A stretch of DNA of 31,004 bases, taken from contig JAEWBF010000037.1 in assembly GCA_023391285.1 (NCBI GenBank), positions 1 through 31,004 of the forward strand. Direction: 5' to 3'. The translations under genes and the position numbers were made by a program. Within the stretch, counting starts at the first letter, position 1; every line of letters begins with the position of its first letter. This DNA comes from Verrucomicrobiota bacterium. Lineage in GTDB: Bacteria; Verrucomicrobiota; Verrucomicrobiia; Opitutales; Opitutaceae. Shown in pieces: positions 14,268 through 20,981 of the stretch. The notes under the pieces were generated by a model that worked only from the letters and a program-made list of their open reading frames with translations, did no database searches and was not told where the DNA came from.

Positions 14268-15734
14268 ATGATCGCCGCGAGCCATCCGATTGTGTCGTGT
14301 GACGAGGCGCGGGAACTAGAGGCGCGTTTGTTTGGCGGCGATGAAGCGAAGGAGTGGGCGGCGATGCGTCAGGCGGGCCGCGCGATCACGGAGGCGGTGT
14401 TGCGGGACTTCGAGGAAATCGGCGGATTTCAATCGCGCGGGCGCGTGCTCGTGCTGGTGGGCAAGGGGCACAATGGCGGAGACGCGCTGATTGCGGCGAC
14501 GGAAGTCCTGCGGCGGTTTCCCGAGGCGACGGCGGACGTCGTGTTCGTGTGGGGCGAACGTGCGATGCGTCCGCTGGCGCAACGCGCCTGGCGGGAGGCG
14601 TTGCACACGGGGCGCTTCGAGGTGAAGGCGGTTGAGCGTATGTCGCGCAGCTACGAGCTGTGTCTCGATGGGATTTTCGGGTTTCAGTTTCGTCCGCCGG
14701 CGGAGGAGCGGGTCAAAAGTTTGATCGAGCAGGCGAATGCGCTGGCTGTGCGGCTGCGAGCGGCGGTGGATTTGCCGAGTGCGAGATTGTTCAGGGCGGA
14801 TTTCACGTATGCGACAGGATCGGTGAAGCGACCGGTGATCGAAAGCGACGTGGCGGGGCGCGTGCGGTATTTGGATCTGGGATTCTTTTCCAGCGAGCGA
14901 GGGCCGAGCGGTGAGCGGGTGTTGACGCCGGCGGTGTTGGGGAGGCTGGCGGGATTGCGGGAGTCGCGTTCGGACAAGCGAAGTTTCAGGCATGTGTTCG
15001 TGCTGGCGGGATCGAGGAATTATCCGGGGGCGGCGATGATGACGGTGCAGGCGGCGTTAAAGGCGGGAGCGGGTTTGGTGACGGCGTTTGTGCCGGAGTC
15101 GGTGGCGGCGGCGTTTGCAGCGCAGGTGCCGGAAGCGATTTGGGTGGCGTGGCCGGAGACGCCGGAAGGCGGGCTGGCGCTCGAGGGAGAGAGCTTGTTG
15201 CGCGAGCGTATCCAGCGAGCGGATGCGCTGGTGATTGGACCGGGATTGGGGAGAGAGCCGGAGACGCTTGCGCTGGTGAAGGGCGTGGTGGCGAACGCGA
15301 CGGCGCCGGTCGTGCTGGATGCGGATGCATTGCAGCGGGAGTTCGTGCGCGCCGTGAAATCGCCGTGCATCGTGACGCCGCACGCCGGAGAGTTTGAGCG
15401 AATCGCGGGTGGGAAGGCGCTGGAAGAATTTGCGGCGGAGACGGGAGCGGTGGTGGTGTTGAAAGGACCGGTTACGCGGATCGCGAACGCGGAGACGGTG
15501 TATCACTCGTTTTATGGCGGGCCGGTGCTGGCGCGTGGTGGAAGCGGGGATTTGCTGGCGGGCATGATCGGGACGATGTTGGCGCAGAATTCGAACGATG
15601 CGGTGCTCGCGGGGGCGCGCGGAGTGGTGTGGCACGGTTTGGCGGCGGAGGCGCTCGCGCGGCGGCGGGGACAGGTGGCGGTGCGGACGACGGAGGTGTT
15701 GGAGGAGCTGGGGGTGGTGTTGCGCGATTTGTAG
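14268..15734 (+). CDS. nnr: Bifunctional NAD(P)H-hydrate repair enzyme (epimerase domain eroded)
   Basis: Repairs hydrated NADH/NADPH: the N-terminal YjeF-type domain epimerises R/S-NAD(P)HX, and the C-terminal ribokinase-like domain dehydrates it with ADP or ATP. The dehydratase domain (about 235-488) looks intact: VLAGSRNYPGAAMMTVQAALKAGAGLV, IGPGLGREPETL, VLDADAL, TPHAGEFERIA, VLKGPVTRI and the catalytic GGSGDLLAGMIG. The epimerase domain has the phosphate/ribose loop GKGHNGGDALIAA but appears to lack the SGL-x(4)-G segment after AVDLPS; the chain jumps to ARLFRADFTYATG. The TAG stop at 15732-15734 lies in the foot of a REP-like element. Confidence 0.93.
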   Translation: MIAASHPIVSCDEARELEARLFGGDEAKEWAAMRQAGRAITEAVLRDFEEIGGFQSRGRVLVLVGKGHNGGDALIAATEVLRRFPEATADVVFVWGERAMRPLAQRAWREALHTGRFEVKAVERMSRSYELCLDGIFGFQFRPPAEERVKSLIEQANALAVRLRAAVDLPSARLFRADFTYATGSVKRPVIESDVAGRVRYLDLGFFSSERGPSGERVLTPAVLGRLAGLRESRSDKRSFRHVFVLAGSRNYPGAAMMTVQAALKAGAGLVTAFVPESVAAAFAAQVPEAIWVAWPETPEGGLALEGESLLRERIQRADALVIGPGLGREPETLALVKGVVANATAPVVLDADALQREFVRAVKSPCIVTPHAGEFERIAGGKALEEFAAETGAVVVLKGPVTRIANAETVYHSFYGGPVLARGGSGDLLAGMIGTMLAQNSNDAVLAGARGVVWHGLAAEALARRRGQVAVRTTEVLEELGVVLRDL

Positions 15735-15797
15735 GAGCGGCTTTATGCCGCGATGCAAAATCGGCAAAGTCTCAGATGCGGCATAGAGCCGCTCTCG
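15731..15797. repeat. Inverted pair of REP-like elements (BIME-like)
   Basis: The first copy, 15731-15752, reads GTAGGA then stem GCGGC, loop TTTAT, stem GCCGC on the plus strand. The second, 15778-15795, is the inverted version: on the minus strand AGA, GCGGC, loop TCTAT, GCCGC. They match at 16 of 18 core positions and are separated by 25 nt. Together they fill the nnr-dprA gap. The nnr stop codon TAG is the last three bases of the GTAG foot, and the pair ends a few nt before the dprA ATG. Confidence 0.85.
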
Positions 15798-15798
15798 C

Positions 15799-16932
15799 AT
15801 GAACACCCGCGGACTCACAGAACGGCAGGCGTTTCAGGTGCTGAACGCGCTGCCGAATATCGGGCCGGTGACGTTGAATCGGCTGCTGGGAGAGCTCGGG
15901 GGCGATCCACGGGCGGTGTTCGATACGCCGGCGAAACGGCTCGAAAGCGTGAAGGGCGTGGGACCGGTGATCAGTGCGACGATCGCGAGCTGGCGCGAGC
16001 ATTTCAGTCTGGAGCGGGAAGAGGAGCGGATGGCGAAGAGCGGAGTGGATTTCATCACCGCGCGAGATCCGGGTTATCCAAAGCTGTTGAAGGAAATCAA
16101 CGATCCTCCGATCGGGATGTATCGAAAAGGGCGTTACGAGTTCGATCATCCGTGCGTGGCGATTGTGGGATCGCGGAGAACGACGCTTTACGGGATGGCG
16201 ACGGCGAAGAAGCTGGGCGCGGAGCTGGCGCGCTTGGGGTTTTGCGTGGTGAGCGGGCTCGCGCGCGGGATCGACACGGCGGCGCATGAAGGAGCGCTTT
16301 CGGTGGGTGGAAAGACGGCGGGGGTGGTCGGGTGCGGGATCGATATCATTTATCCGCCGGAGAACCTGGAGCTGTATCGAAAGATCGAGGCGGATGGCGT
16401 GGTTTTGTCGGAGTTTCCGTTTGGGCGACGGGCGGATCGGCAGAGTTTCCCGATGCGGAATCGTGTGGTCGCGGGAATGTGCGAAGCGATCGTGGTGGTG
16501 GAGACGGACGTGAGCGGCGGGGCGATGATCACGGCGCGGTTTGCGGGCGAATATGGGCGACTGATTTTCGCCGTGCCCGGGCGGATCGATCAGCCGACGA
16601 GTGCGGGGTGTCATCAACTGATTCGCGATGGCGCGACCTTGCTGACGAGCGTCGACGATTTGCTGTCGGAGTTGAACTATCTCGACGGACTGCGGCCGAC
16701 GGCGATTCCGGAGAAGGCGGAGAAAGAAGGCGGGGCGGCGGTGGCGCCGGCGGGATTGTCGGCGGAGGAGAGCGCGGTGTGGGCGTGTTTCGCGGGCGGG
16801 GCGATTCTGGCCCCGGATGCGATTGTGGCGCAGACGGGGTTGGGGTCAGCGCAGGTGTCGGCCGCGTTGATGATGCTCGAGATCAAACGTGCCGTGGCGA
16901 AACGGACGGATGGGATGTTCGAGGCGCGGTAG
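15799..16932 (+). CDS. dprA: DNA-processing protein DprA
   Basis: Binds incoming single-stranded DNA during natural transformation and loads RecA. In 377 residues: an N-terminal HhH/SAM-like region (NALPNIGPVTLNRLLGELGG, VKGVGPVISATI), the Rossmann-like DprA core (VAIVGSRRTTLYGMATAKKLGAELA, VVSGLARGIDTAAHEGAL, TAGVVGCGIDIIYPPEN, SEFPFG, FPMRNRVVAGM, VETDVSGGAMITARFAGEYGR, VPGRIDQPTSAGCHQLIRDGA), and a C-terminal winged-helix domain (about 310-377). It is full length for the three-domain type. It closes the pdxJ operon after the BIME-like repeat. No other competence gene is visible nearby. Confidence 0.96.
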   Translation: MNTRGLTERQAFQVLNALPNIGPVTLNRLLGELGGDPRAVFDTPAKRLESVKGVGPVISATIASWREHFSLEREEERMAKSGVDFITARDPGYPKLLKEINDPPIGMYRKGRYEFDHPCVAIVGSRRTTLYGMATAKKLGAELARLGFCVVSGLARGIDTAAHEGALSVGGKTAGVVGCGIDIIYPPENLELYRKIEADGVVLSEFPFGRRADRQSFPMRNRVVAGMCEAIVVVETDVSGGAMITARFAGEYGRLIFAVPGRIDQPTSAGCHQLIRDGATLLTSVDDLLSELNYLDGLRPTAIPEKAEKEGGAAVAPAGLSAEESAVWACFAGGAILAPDAIVAQTGLGSAQVSAALMMLEIKRAVAKRTDGMFEAR

Positions 16933-16961
16933 ATGGCGCTATCCTGAATGCGGCGCGGGGC

Positions 16962-16986
16962 GGCGGATTGGGACAATCCGCCCTAC
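16962..16986 (-). repeat. REP-like palindrome between dprA and the HIT gene
   Basis: GGCGGATTG (16962-16970) pairs perfectly with CAATCCGCC (16974-16982) around GGA, followed by CTAC (16983-16986; GTAG on the minus strand). It lies between two converging genes, ending 1 nt before the TAA stop of the HIT gene. It may help to terminate both. Confidence 0.85.
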
Positions 16987-16987
16987 C

Positions 16988-17329
16988 TTAGCCTGGGGGC
17001 CAGGTCATTTGGCGGCCGGCGAGCAGGTGCACGTGAAGGTGGGGGACGGATTCGCAGGCGTGGGGGCCGTTGTTGATGACGATGCGAAAACCGGCGGAGA
17101 GATTCAGCTTTTTAGCGACGGCCCCGGCGGTGACGAGAAGATGCCCGAGGATCGATTCGTCGGAGGGAGAGGCTTCGCCGACGCGCGGTATCAATTTTTT
17201 GGGGACGATGAGGAGGTGCGTCGGAGCTTGCGGCTGGATGTCGTGAAGGACGATGCAGCGGTCGTCCTCGTGTTCGATCTTGGCGGGGATTTCGCGATCG
17301 ATGATTTTTTGGAAGATGGTTTTGGACAT
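16988..17329 (-). CDS. HIT-family (HinT-like) purine nucleotide-binding protein
   Basis: A 113-residue histidine-triad protein, probably a purine nucleoside phosphoramidase of the Hint branch. It begins TIFQKIIDREIPAKI, followed by EDDRCIVLHDIQPQAPTHLLIVPKK, then ESVPHLHVHLLAGRQMTWPPG, which holds the H-x-H-x-H triad with the catalytic His in the usual C-terminal position. Length and both end motifs match Hint proteins closely. It is last in the minus-strand run trpG-nrdR-hypothetical-HIT. A long palindrome lies in its upstream gap and a REP element directly after its stop. Confidence 0.95.
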   Translation of the reverse strand: MSKTIFQKIIDREIPAKIEHEDDRCIVLHDIQPQAPTHLLIVPKKLIPRVGEASPSDESILGHLLVTAGAVAKKLNLSAGFRIVINNGPHACESVPHLHVHLLAGRQMTWPPG

Positions 17330-17342
17330 GACGGAGAAAGGT

Positions 17343-17417
17343 TAACCACGAAACACACGAAATACACGAAAGGGAAACGATTGGATCGTTTCGTGTATTT
17401 CGTGTGTTTCGTGGTTA
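17343..17417. repeat. Long perfect palindrome, CACGAAA type
   Basis: The arm 17344-17371 (units AACCACGAAA, CACACGAAA, TACACGAAA) is perfectly complementary to 17389-17416. Flanking T17343/A17417 extend the match to 29 bp. The 17-nt centre contains AAACGAT/ATCGTTT, so pairing continues inward. It occupies the gap between the hypothetical gene and the HIT gene on the minus strand. The TAA stop of the hypothetical gene (17415-17417) is the outermost TAACC of the arm. As RNA it would be a very stable, AU-containing hairpin. Confidence 0.9.
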
Positions 17418-17921
17418 TAAAAACAAGAGCTGCAAGCTGGCGGTGCGGGAGGTGCGGGCGGCGGCTAGGTCGTGGATGAGTTCGAGGGCTTCGGCGTAGT
17501 CGCGGTGGCGGCGAGGGGTGGCGCGGCGCGTTGGGGGAATCAGGGCGGGGCGGAGGTTGGTAACGAGGAGCGTCGATTCGCGGAAGCGGGCAAGGTGTTT
17601 CAGTCCCGACATGATTTCCGCGCGCGTGAAGAGTGGTGTCGCGGAGGCGAGGGTGAGAGAGGCGTCCCAGTGATAGAAGCCGTGGCGCGGGAGGTGCGTG
17701 AAGAGTTTCGCGAAGAGCTCGGCGGCGGCGGCGTTGAAGGCGGCGTCGTATTTGGCGGCGAGCTCGGGGTTCGCGGCCGTTTGGGCGGCGAGGTCGGCGA
17801 GGCTGAAGGCAATCGCTTCCTTGATCTGGCGGGCGAGGTAGAGGTCGTGGTCGGTGACGTGGGCGAAGAGCGCGTCGATGAGATGCAGGCGGCGAAGCTC
17901 GTCGCGAGATGGAGCGGACAT
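17415..17921 (-). CDS. Hypothetical helical protein
   Basis: 168 residues, family not recognised. The sequence is predicted mostly helical and rich in Ala and Leu (RRLHLIDALFAHVTDHDLYLARQIKEAIAFSLADLAAQTAANPELAAKYDAAFNAAAAELFAKLF). A middle motif FYHWDASLTLASATPLFTRAEIM follows, and the C-terminal third is basic (PPTRRATPRRHRDYAEALELIHDLAA). There is no signal peptide or membrane span, so it is probably cytosolic. Its size recalls NusB but the NusB motifs are absent. It lies 53 nt downstream of nrdR on the same strand. Its stop codon and last codon border a long palindrome, so the C terminus may have been reshaped by that insertion. Confidence 0.7.
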   Translation of the reverse strand: MSAPSRDELRRLHLIDALFAHVTDHDLYLARQIKEAIAFSLADLAAQTAANPELAAKYDAAFNAAAAELFAKLFTHLPRHGFYHWDASLTLASATPLFTRAEIMSGLKHLARFRESTLLVTNLRPALIPPTRRATPRRHRDYAEALELIHDLAAARTSRTASLQLLFL

Positions 17922-17945
17922 GAGGGCGCGGGCGAAACGTCAGAT

Positions 17946-17963
17946 CGCCTGCAAGCAGGCTCC
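17946..17963 (-). repeat. REP-like palindrome between nrdR and the hypothetical gene
   Basis: GCCTGC (17947-17952) pairs with GCAGGC (17955-17960) around AA, and CTCC (17960-17963) gives a GGAG foot on the minus strand. It lies 12 nt beyond the nrdR stop, in the gap before the next minus-strand gene. Confidence 0.75.
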
Positions 17964-17974
17964 TGCCTGTGAGG

Positions 17975-18451
17975 TCAGTGCGGCGGGTTGGTGCCGTTTT
18001 TCGGTTTTGGCAGGGAGCCGATCTCCTGGACGAATTCGGAGACGTCACGGAATTCCTTATACACGCTGGCGAAGCGGACGTAGGCGACCTGGTCCACGGT
18101 GCGGAGGCGTTGCATGACGGCGTCGCCAATCGCGGAGGATGGAATCTCGGAATCGTATTGGGCTTCGAGGGCGTCGATGACGTCCTCGATCAGCATCGTG
18201 ATCTGCTCGGCGTCGACGGGCCGTTTGTGGCAGGCGGCGCGAACGGCGTGCAGGAGTTTTTCGCGGGAGAATTCTTCGCGGCGACCGTCGCGCTTGAGGA
18301 CGACGATGCCGTCACGGACAAGCGTTTCGGTGGTGCTGTAGCGGTGGCCGCATTCGAGGCATTCGCGGCGGCGGCGAATGGTCGAACCCTCGCGGCTGAT
18401 GCGCGAGTCGATGACCTTGTCCTCGATCGAGGTGCATTTGGGGCAGCGCAT
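17975..18451 (-). CDS. nrdR: Transcriptional repressor NrdR
   Basis: ATP/dATP-sensing repressor of ribonucleotide reductase genes. The 158-residue protein has the N-terminal zinc ribbon CPKC (3-6) with CLECGHRYST near residue 31 and the basic stretch SRISREGSTIRRRREC. The ATP-cone domain follows (VLKRDGRREEFSREKLLHAVRAACHKRPV..., IPSSAIGDAVMQRLRTVDQVAYVRFASVYKEFRDVSEF). Length fits the family, with a short polar tail. No ribonucleotide reductase gene is in this window, so its targets lie elsewhere. It is flanked upstream by a long palindrome and downstream by a REP-like element. Confidence 0.97.
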   Translation of the reverse strand: MRCPKCTSIEDKVIDSRISREGSTIRRRRECLECGHRYSTTETLVRDGIVVLKRDGRREEFSREKLLHAVRAACHKRPVDAEQITMLIEDVIDALEAQYDSEIPSSAIGDAVMQRLRTVDQVAYVRFASVYKEFRDVSEFVQEIGSLPKPKNGTNPPH

Positions 18452-18465
18452 GGGAAGGGTGAATT

Positions 18466-18535
18466 AACCACGAAATACACGAAAAACACGAAAGAGGTGA
18501 TTCCGGTTTTCGTGTGTTTGGTGTGTTTCGTGGTT
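18466..18535. repeat. Long imperfect palindrome, CACGAAA type
   Basis: The arm 18466-18493 (units AACCACGAAA, TACACGAAA, AACACGAAA) pairs with 18508-18535 at 25 of 28 positions, with a 14-nt centre. It lies between the end of trpG and the start of nrdR, 14 nt upstream of the nrdR start codon. It is the same element type as at 17343-17417, slightly diverged. Confidence 0.88.
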
Positions 18536-18545
18536 CCTCATGAAT

Positions 18546-19130
18546 TCAGTTCAGTTCGAGGAAGTTTTTGAGGATCTGCATGCCGCCGTCGGTGGCGATG
18601 GACTCGGGGTGGAATTGAACGCCCCAGATCGGAAGGGATTTATGGCGGAGGCCCATGACTTCGCCCTCGGCGGTTTCGGCGGTGATTTCGAGGTCTCGGG
18701 GAAACGTGCTGCGTTCGACGAGCAGCGAGTGATAGCGCGTGGCGGCGAAACCTTGGGGAAGGCCGCGGAAGACGTCGGTGTCCTGGTGGAGGATCGGTGA
18801 CGTTTTGCCGTGCATCAGGCGCGAGGCGCGAACGACGTTGCCGCCGAAGTAATGGCCGATCGATTGATGGCCGAGGCAGACGCCGAGCATGGGTTTCACG
18901 CCGGCGAAGGCTTTGATAATGTCGAGCGTGACGCCGGCTTCCTTGGGTGAGCACGGGCCGGGGGAGAGGAGGACGCGATCGGGGTTGAGCGCGAGGGCTT
19001 CGGCGGGGGTGATCTCGTCGTTGCGATAGATGCGCTGCTCCACGCCCAGCTCGCCGAAGTATTGGACGAGGTTGAAGGTGAAGGAGTCGTAGTTGTCGAT
19101 GACGAGGAGCACGCGGCGAGAACGTCCCAC
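18546..19130 (-). CDS. Aminodeoxychorismate/anthranilate synthase glutaminase subunit
   Basis: A 194-residue class I glutamine amidotransferase supplying ammonia to anthranilate synthase (TrpE) or aminodeoxychorismate synthase (PabB). It shows VLLVIDNYDSFTFNLVQYFGELG, LLSPGPCSPKEAG, nucleophile Cys85 in LGVCLGHQSIG, the YHSLLV motif and the His174/Glu176 pair in QFHPESIATDGG. TrpG and PabA cannot be told apart by sequence alone, and one protein often serves both. No trpE, trpD or pabB gene lies beside it, which slightly favours a shared or folate role. It heads the minus-strand run towards nrdR. Confidence 0.94.
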   Translation of the reverse strand: MGRSRRVLLVIDNYDSFTFNLVQYFGELGVEQRIYRNDEITPAEALALNPDRVLLSPGPCSPKEAGVTLDIIKAFAGVKPMLGVCLGHQSIGHYFGGNVVRASRLMHGKTSPILHQDTDVFRGLPQGFAATRYHSLLVERSTFPRDLEITAETAEGEVMGLRHKSLPIWGVQFHPESIATDGGMQILKNFLELN

Positions 19131-19274
19131 GTGAATTTGGGGCGGTCAAGTGCTGGCCGGTGGCAGTGCTTCGGCGGATGCGGGTAGGATCTGTGTTTGC
19201 GAGGAGCCAACCGAACAGAGCTGCCGCGCACTAACGGTTTGCCAGCAAGTGGGGGGCGGGTTTTGGTTGGCGCC

Positions 19275-19475
19275 GTGACCAATGTTGCGGAACTCACCAG
19301 ACTGCCGATCGCCGAGCGGCTCGCGTTGATCGACGAGTTGTGGGCTTCGATTTCCGAGGACGAGTTTTCCGTAGAGCCTGCGCAGGCCCAGGAGGCGCAG
19401 GAGCGATGGGAGGAGTTAAGGCGAGATCCTGCCAAAGGATTGTCCTACGAAGAGTTGAAAGCCCGATTGGGGTAG
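19275..19475 (+). CDS. Putative addiction-module antitoxin (PF09720/TIGR02574 type)
   Basis: A short acidic helical protein of 66 residues with GTG start at 19275. The start is chosen because the family begins with a few residues before ELTRLPIAERLALIDELWASI. The frame is open upstream to 19197, but that part shows no family feature. The core LPIAERLALIDELWASI and the end WEELRRDPAKGLSYEELKARL are characteristic of the putative addiction-module component family, which pairs with ParE/RelE toxins. The predicted role is to neutralise the toxin encoded 4 nt downstream and probably to autoregulate the pair. The 144 nt upstream hold the promoter region but no clear operator palindrome. Confidence 0.88.
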   Translation: MTNVAELTRLPIAERLALIDELWASISEDEFSVEPAQAQEAQERWEELRRDPAKGLSYEELKARLG

Positions 19476-19479
19476 CCTC

Positions 19480-19803
19480 GTGAAGCGCGTGGCAGTGTTT
19501 CATCTGCGCATCGAAACAGATGTGCGCGAAGCGATGGCTGGCTATGAGGCGAGATCGCGGGGGCTGGGCGATCGGTTCAAACGGGCGTTTTACGCAACCG
19601 TGGAGGACTTGTTGGATTTCCCGGAAAAGCATCCGGTGAAAGTCGACTCGAGTATTCGCACGCGATTGATGCGGCCGTTTCCGTATTTGGTGTTCTATGT
19701 TGTAGAAAACGCGACGCTGTTCGTGCTCAGCGTGCAATACGCCGGGCGGAGTCCCACGCACCTGCGAGACCCACTGGGCGAACGCCTCAATTCAAATGGC
19801 TGA
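19480..19803 (+). CDS. ParE/RelE-superfamily toxin
   Basis: A 107-residue basic protein with GTG start 4 nt after the antitoxin stop. It has the ParE/RelE layout: an N-terminal beta strand (VFHLRIETDVREAMAGYE), a two-helix hairpin (GLGDRFKRAFYATVEDLLDFPEKHPV), then strands with the conserved Arg and Phe/Tyr pattern (IRTRLMRPFPYLVFYVVENATLFVLSVQYAGRSP). Such toxins inhibit gyrase or cleave mRNA on the ribosome; which one applies here is not shown. The first strand lacks the usual short N terminus of ParE but the fold pattern is complete. Its end overlaps tgt by 8 nt (ATGGCTGA), so the toxin stop and tgt start are interlocked. Confidence 0.9.
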   Translation: MKRVAVFHLRIETDVREAMAGYEARSRGLGDRFKRAFYATVEDLLDFPEKHPVKVDSSIRTRLMRPFPYLVFYVVENATLFVLSVQYAGRSPTHLRDPLGERLNSNG

Positions 19804-20944
19804 ACACTTTGAGCTTCTGAAAACGGATACGGTGACGGCGGCGCGGCGGGGGCGGCTGCGGACGCGTCATGGAATGGTGGAGACGCCGATTTTCATGCCC
19901 GTGGGAACGCAGGGCACGGTCAAGTCGGTGACGCCGGAGCAATTGCGCGAGATCGGGGCGCAGATCATTTTGGGAAACACGTATCACTTGAACCTGCGGC
20001 CGGGCAGCGAACTTGTGCGTGAGCTGGGTGGGTTGCACGGGTTCATGGGATGGGACGGGCCGATTTTGACGGACAGCGGAGGGTTTCAGGTCTTCTCGCT
20101 GGCGAAGCTGCGGGACATCCGGGAGGACGGCGTGGCGTTTCAGTCGCATCTCGATGGCGCGAAGCTGTTTCTTGGCCCGCGCGAGGTGATGACGATTCAG
20201 CAGAATCTCGGGAGCGACATCGCGATGGTGATCGACGAGTGTCCGCCGTGGCCGTGCGAGCGTGATGCGTGCGCGAAGGCGGTGGCGCGGAGTTTTCGTT
20301 GGGCGAAGCAGTGCAAGGAAATCGCGACGGAGAGCGGGTTTCTGGCGAACGGCCATCATGTGTTCGCGATCGTGCAAGGATCGACTTTCGACGATCTGCG
20401 GCGTGAGGCGGCGGAGGCTTTGGCGGCGTTGGACTTTCCTGGATACGCGGTGGGCGGCGTGAGCGTCGGCGAACCGGAGCCGGAGATGTTGAAACAGGTG
20501 GGTGCGACGACGCCGTTCATGCCGGCGGACAAGCCGCGTTACACAATGGGGCTGGGAACGCCGCCGCAGATCTTGAAGATGATCGCGCTCGGCGTGGACA
20601 TGTTCGATTGCGTGCTGCCGACGCGCGTGGCGCGGAACGGGTTGGTGTTCACGCCGGACGGGCCGATGAATTTGCGCAACGAGAAGTATCGCAACGATCC
20701 GCGGCCGATCGTGGAAGGGCTGGACAATTATACGTGCCGGAATTTCTCCCGCGCGTATTTACGGCATGTGACGCTCGCCGGTGAAATCATCAGCTGCACG
20801 CTGCTGACGATTCACAACCTGCATTTTTATCTGGATCTGATGGCGCAGGCGCGCGCGCATCTCGAAGCGGGTGATTTCGGCCCGTGGCATCGAGCGTGGA
20901 TCGAGCGTTACGAGGCGGGCGCGGCGGCGCGGTTGGCGGGGTGA
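19796..20944 (+). CDS. tgt: tRNA-guanine transglycosylase with altered zinc site
   Basis: Exchanges guanine at the wobble position of GUN anticodons for preQ1 or queuine. The 382-residue protein has Asp93 in ILTDSGGFQVFS, DIAMVIDECPPWP (141-153), VQGS, YAVGGVSVGEP and the nucleophile Asp271 in GVDMFDCVLPTRVARNG. The zinc motif normally reads C-x-C-x2-C and then His. Here it is L309-D-N311-Y-T-C314 with His340 in LLTIHNLHFY, so two cysteines are missing. Retained Val in GGVSVGE and Cys in DEC resemble preQ1-type bacterial enzymes. Catalytic residues are intact, so activity is likely. The start overlaps the toxin gene by 8 nt. No queuosine-pathway gene is nearby. Confidence 0.96.
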   Translation: MAEHFELLKTDTVTAARRGRLRTRHGMVETPIFMPVGTQGTVKSVTPEQLREIGAQIILGNTYHLNLRPGSELVRELGGLHGFMGWDGPILTDSGGFQVFSLAKLRDIREDGVAFQSHLDGAKLFLGPREVMTIQQNLGSDIAMVIDECPPWPCERDACAKAVARSFRWAKQCKEIATESGFLANGHHVFAIVQGSTFDDLRREAAEALAALDFPGYAVGGVSVGEPEPEMLKQVGATTPFMPADKPRYTMGLGTPPQILKMIALGVDMFDCVLPTRVARNGLVFTPDGPMNLRNEKYRNDPRPIVEGLDNYTCRNFSRAYLRHVTLAGEIISCTLLTIHNLHFYLDLMAQARAHLEAGDFGPWHRAWIERYEAGAAARLAG

Positions 20945-20981
20945 GGACCGAACAACGCGACGGGGGCGTCGGGTTTCACCT

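Noticed and set aside
17415..17921. NusB assignment for the hypothetical protein
   Set aside because: Size and helical content fit loosely, but the NusB signature motifs are absent.
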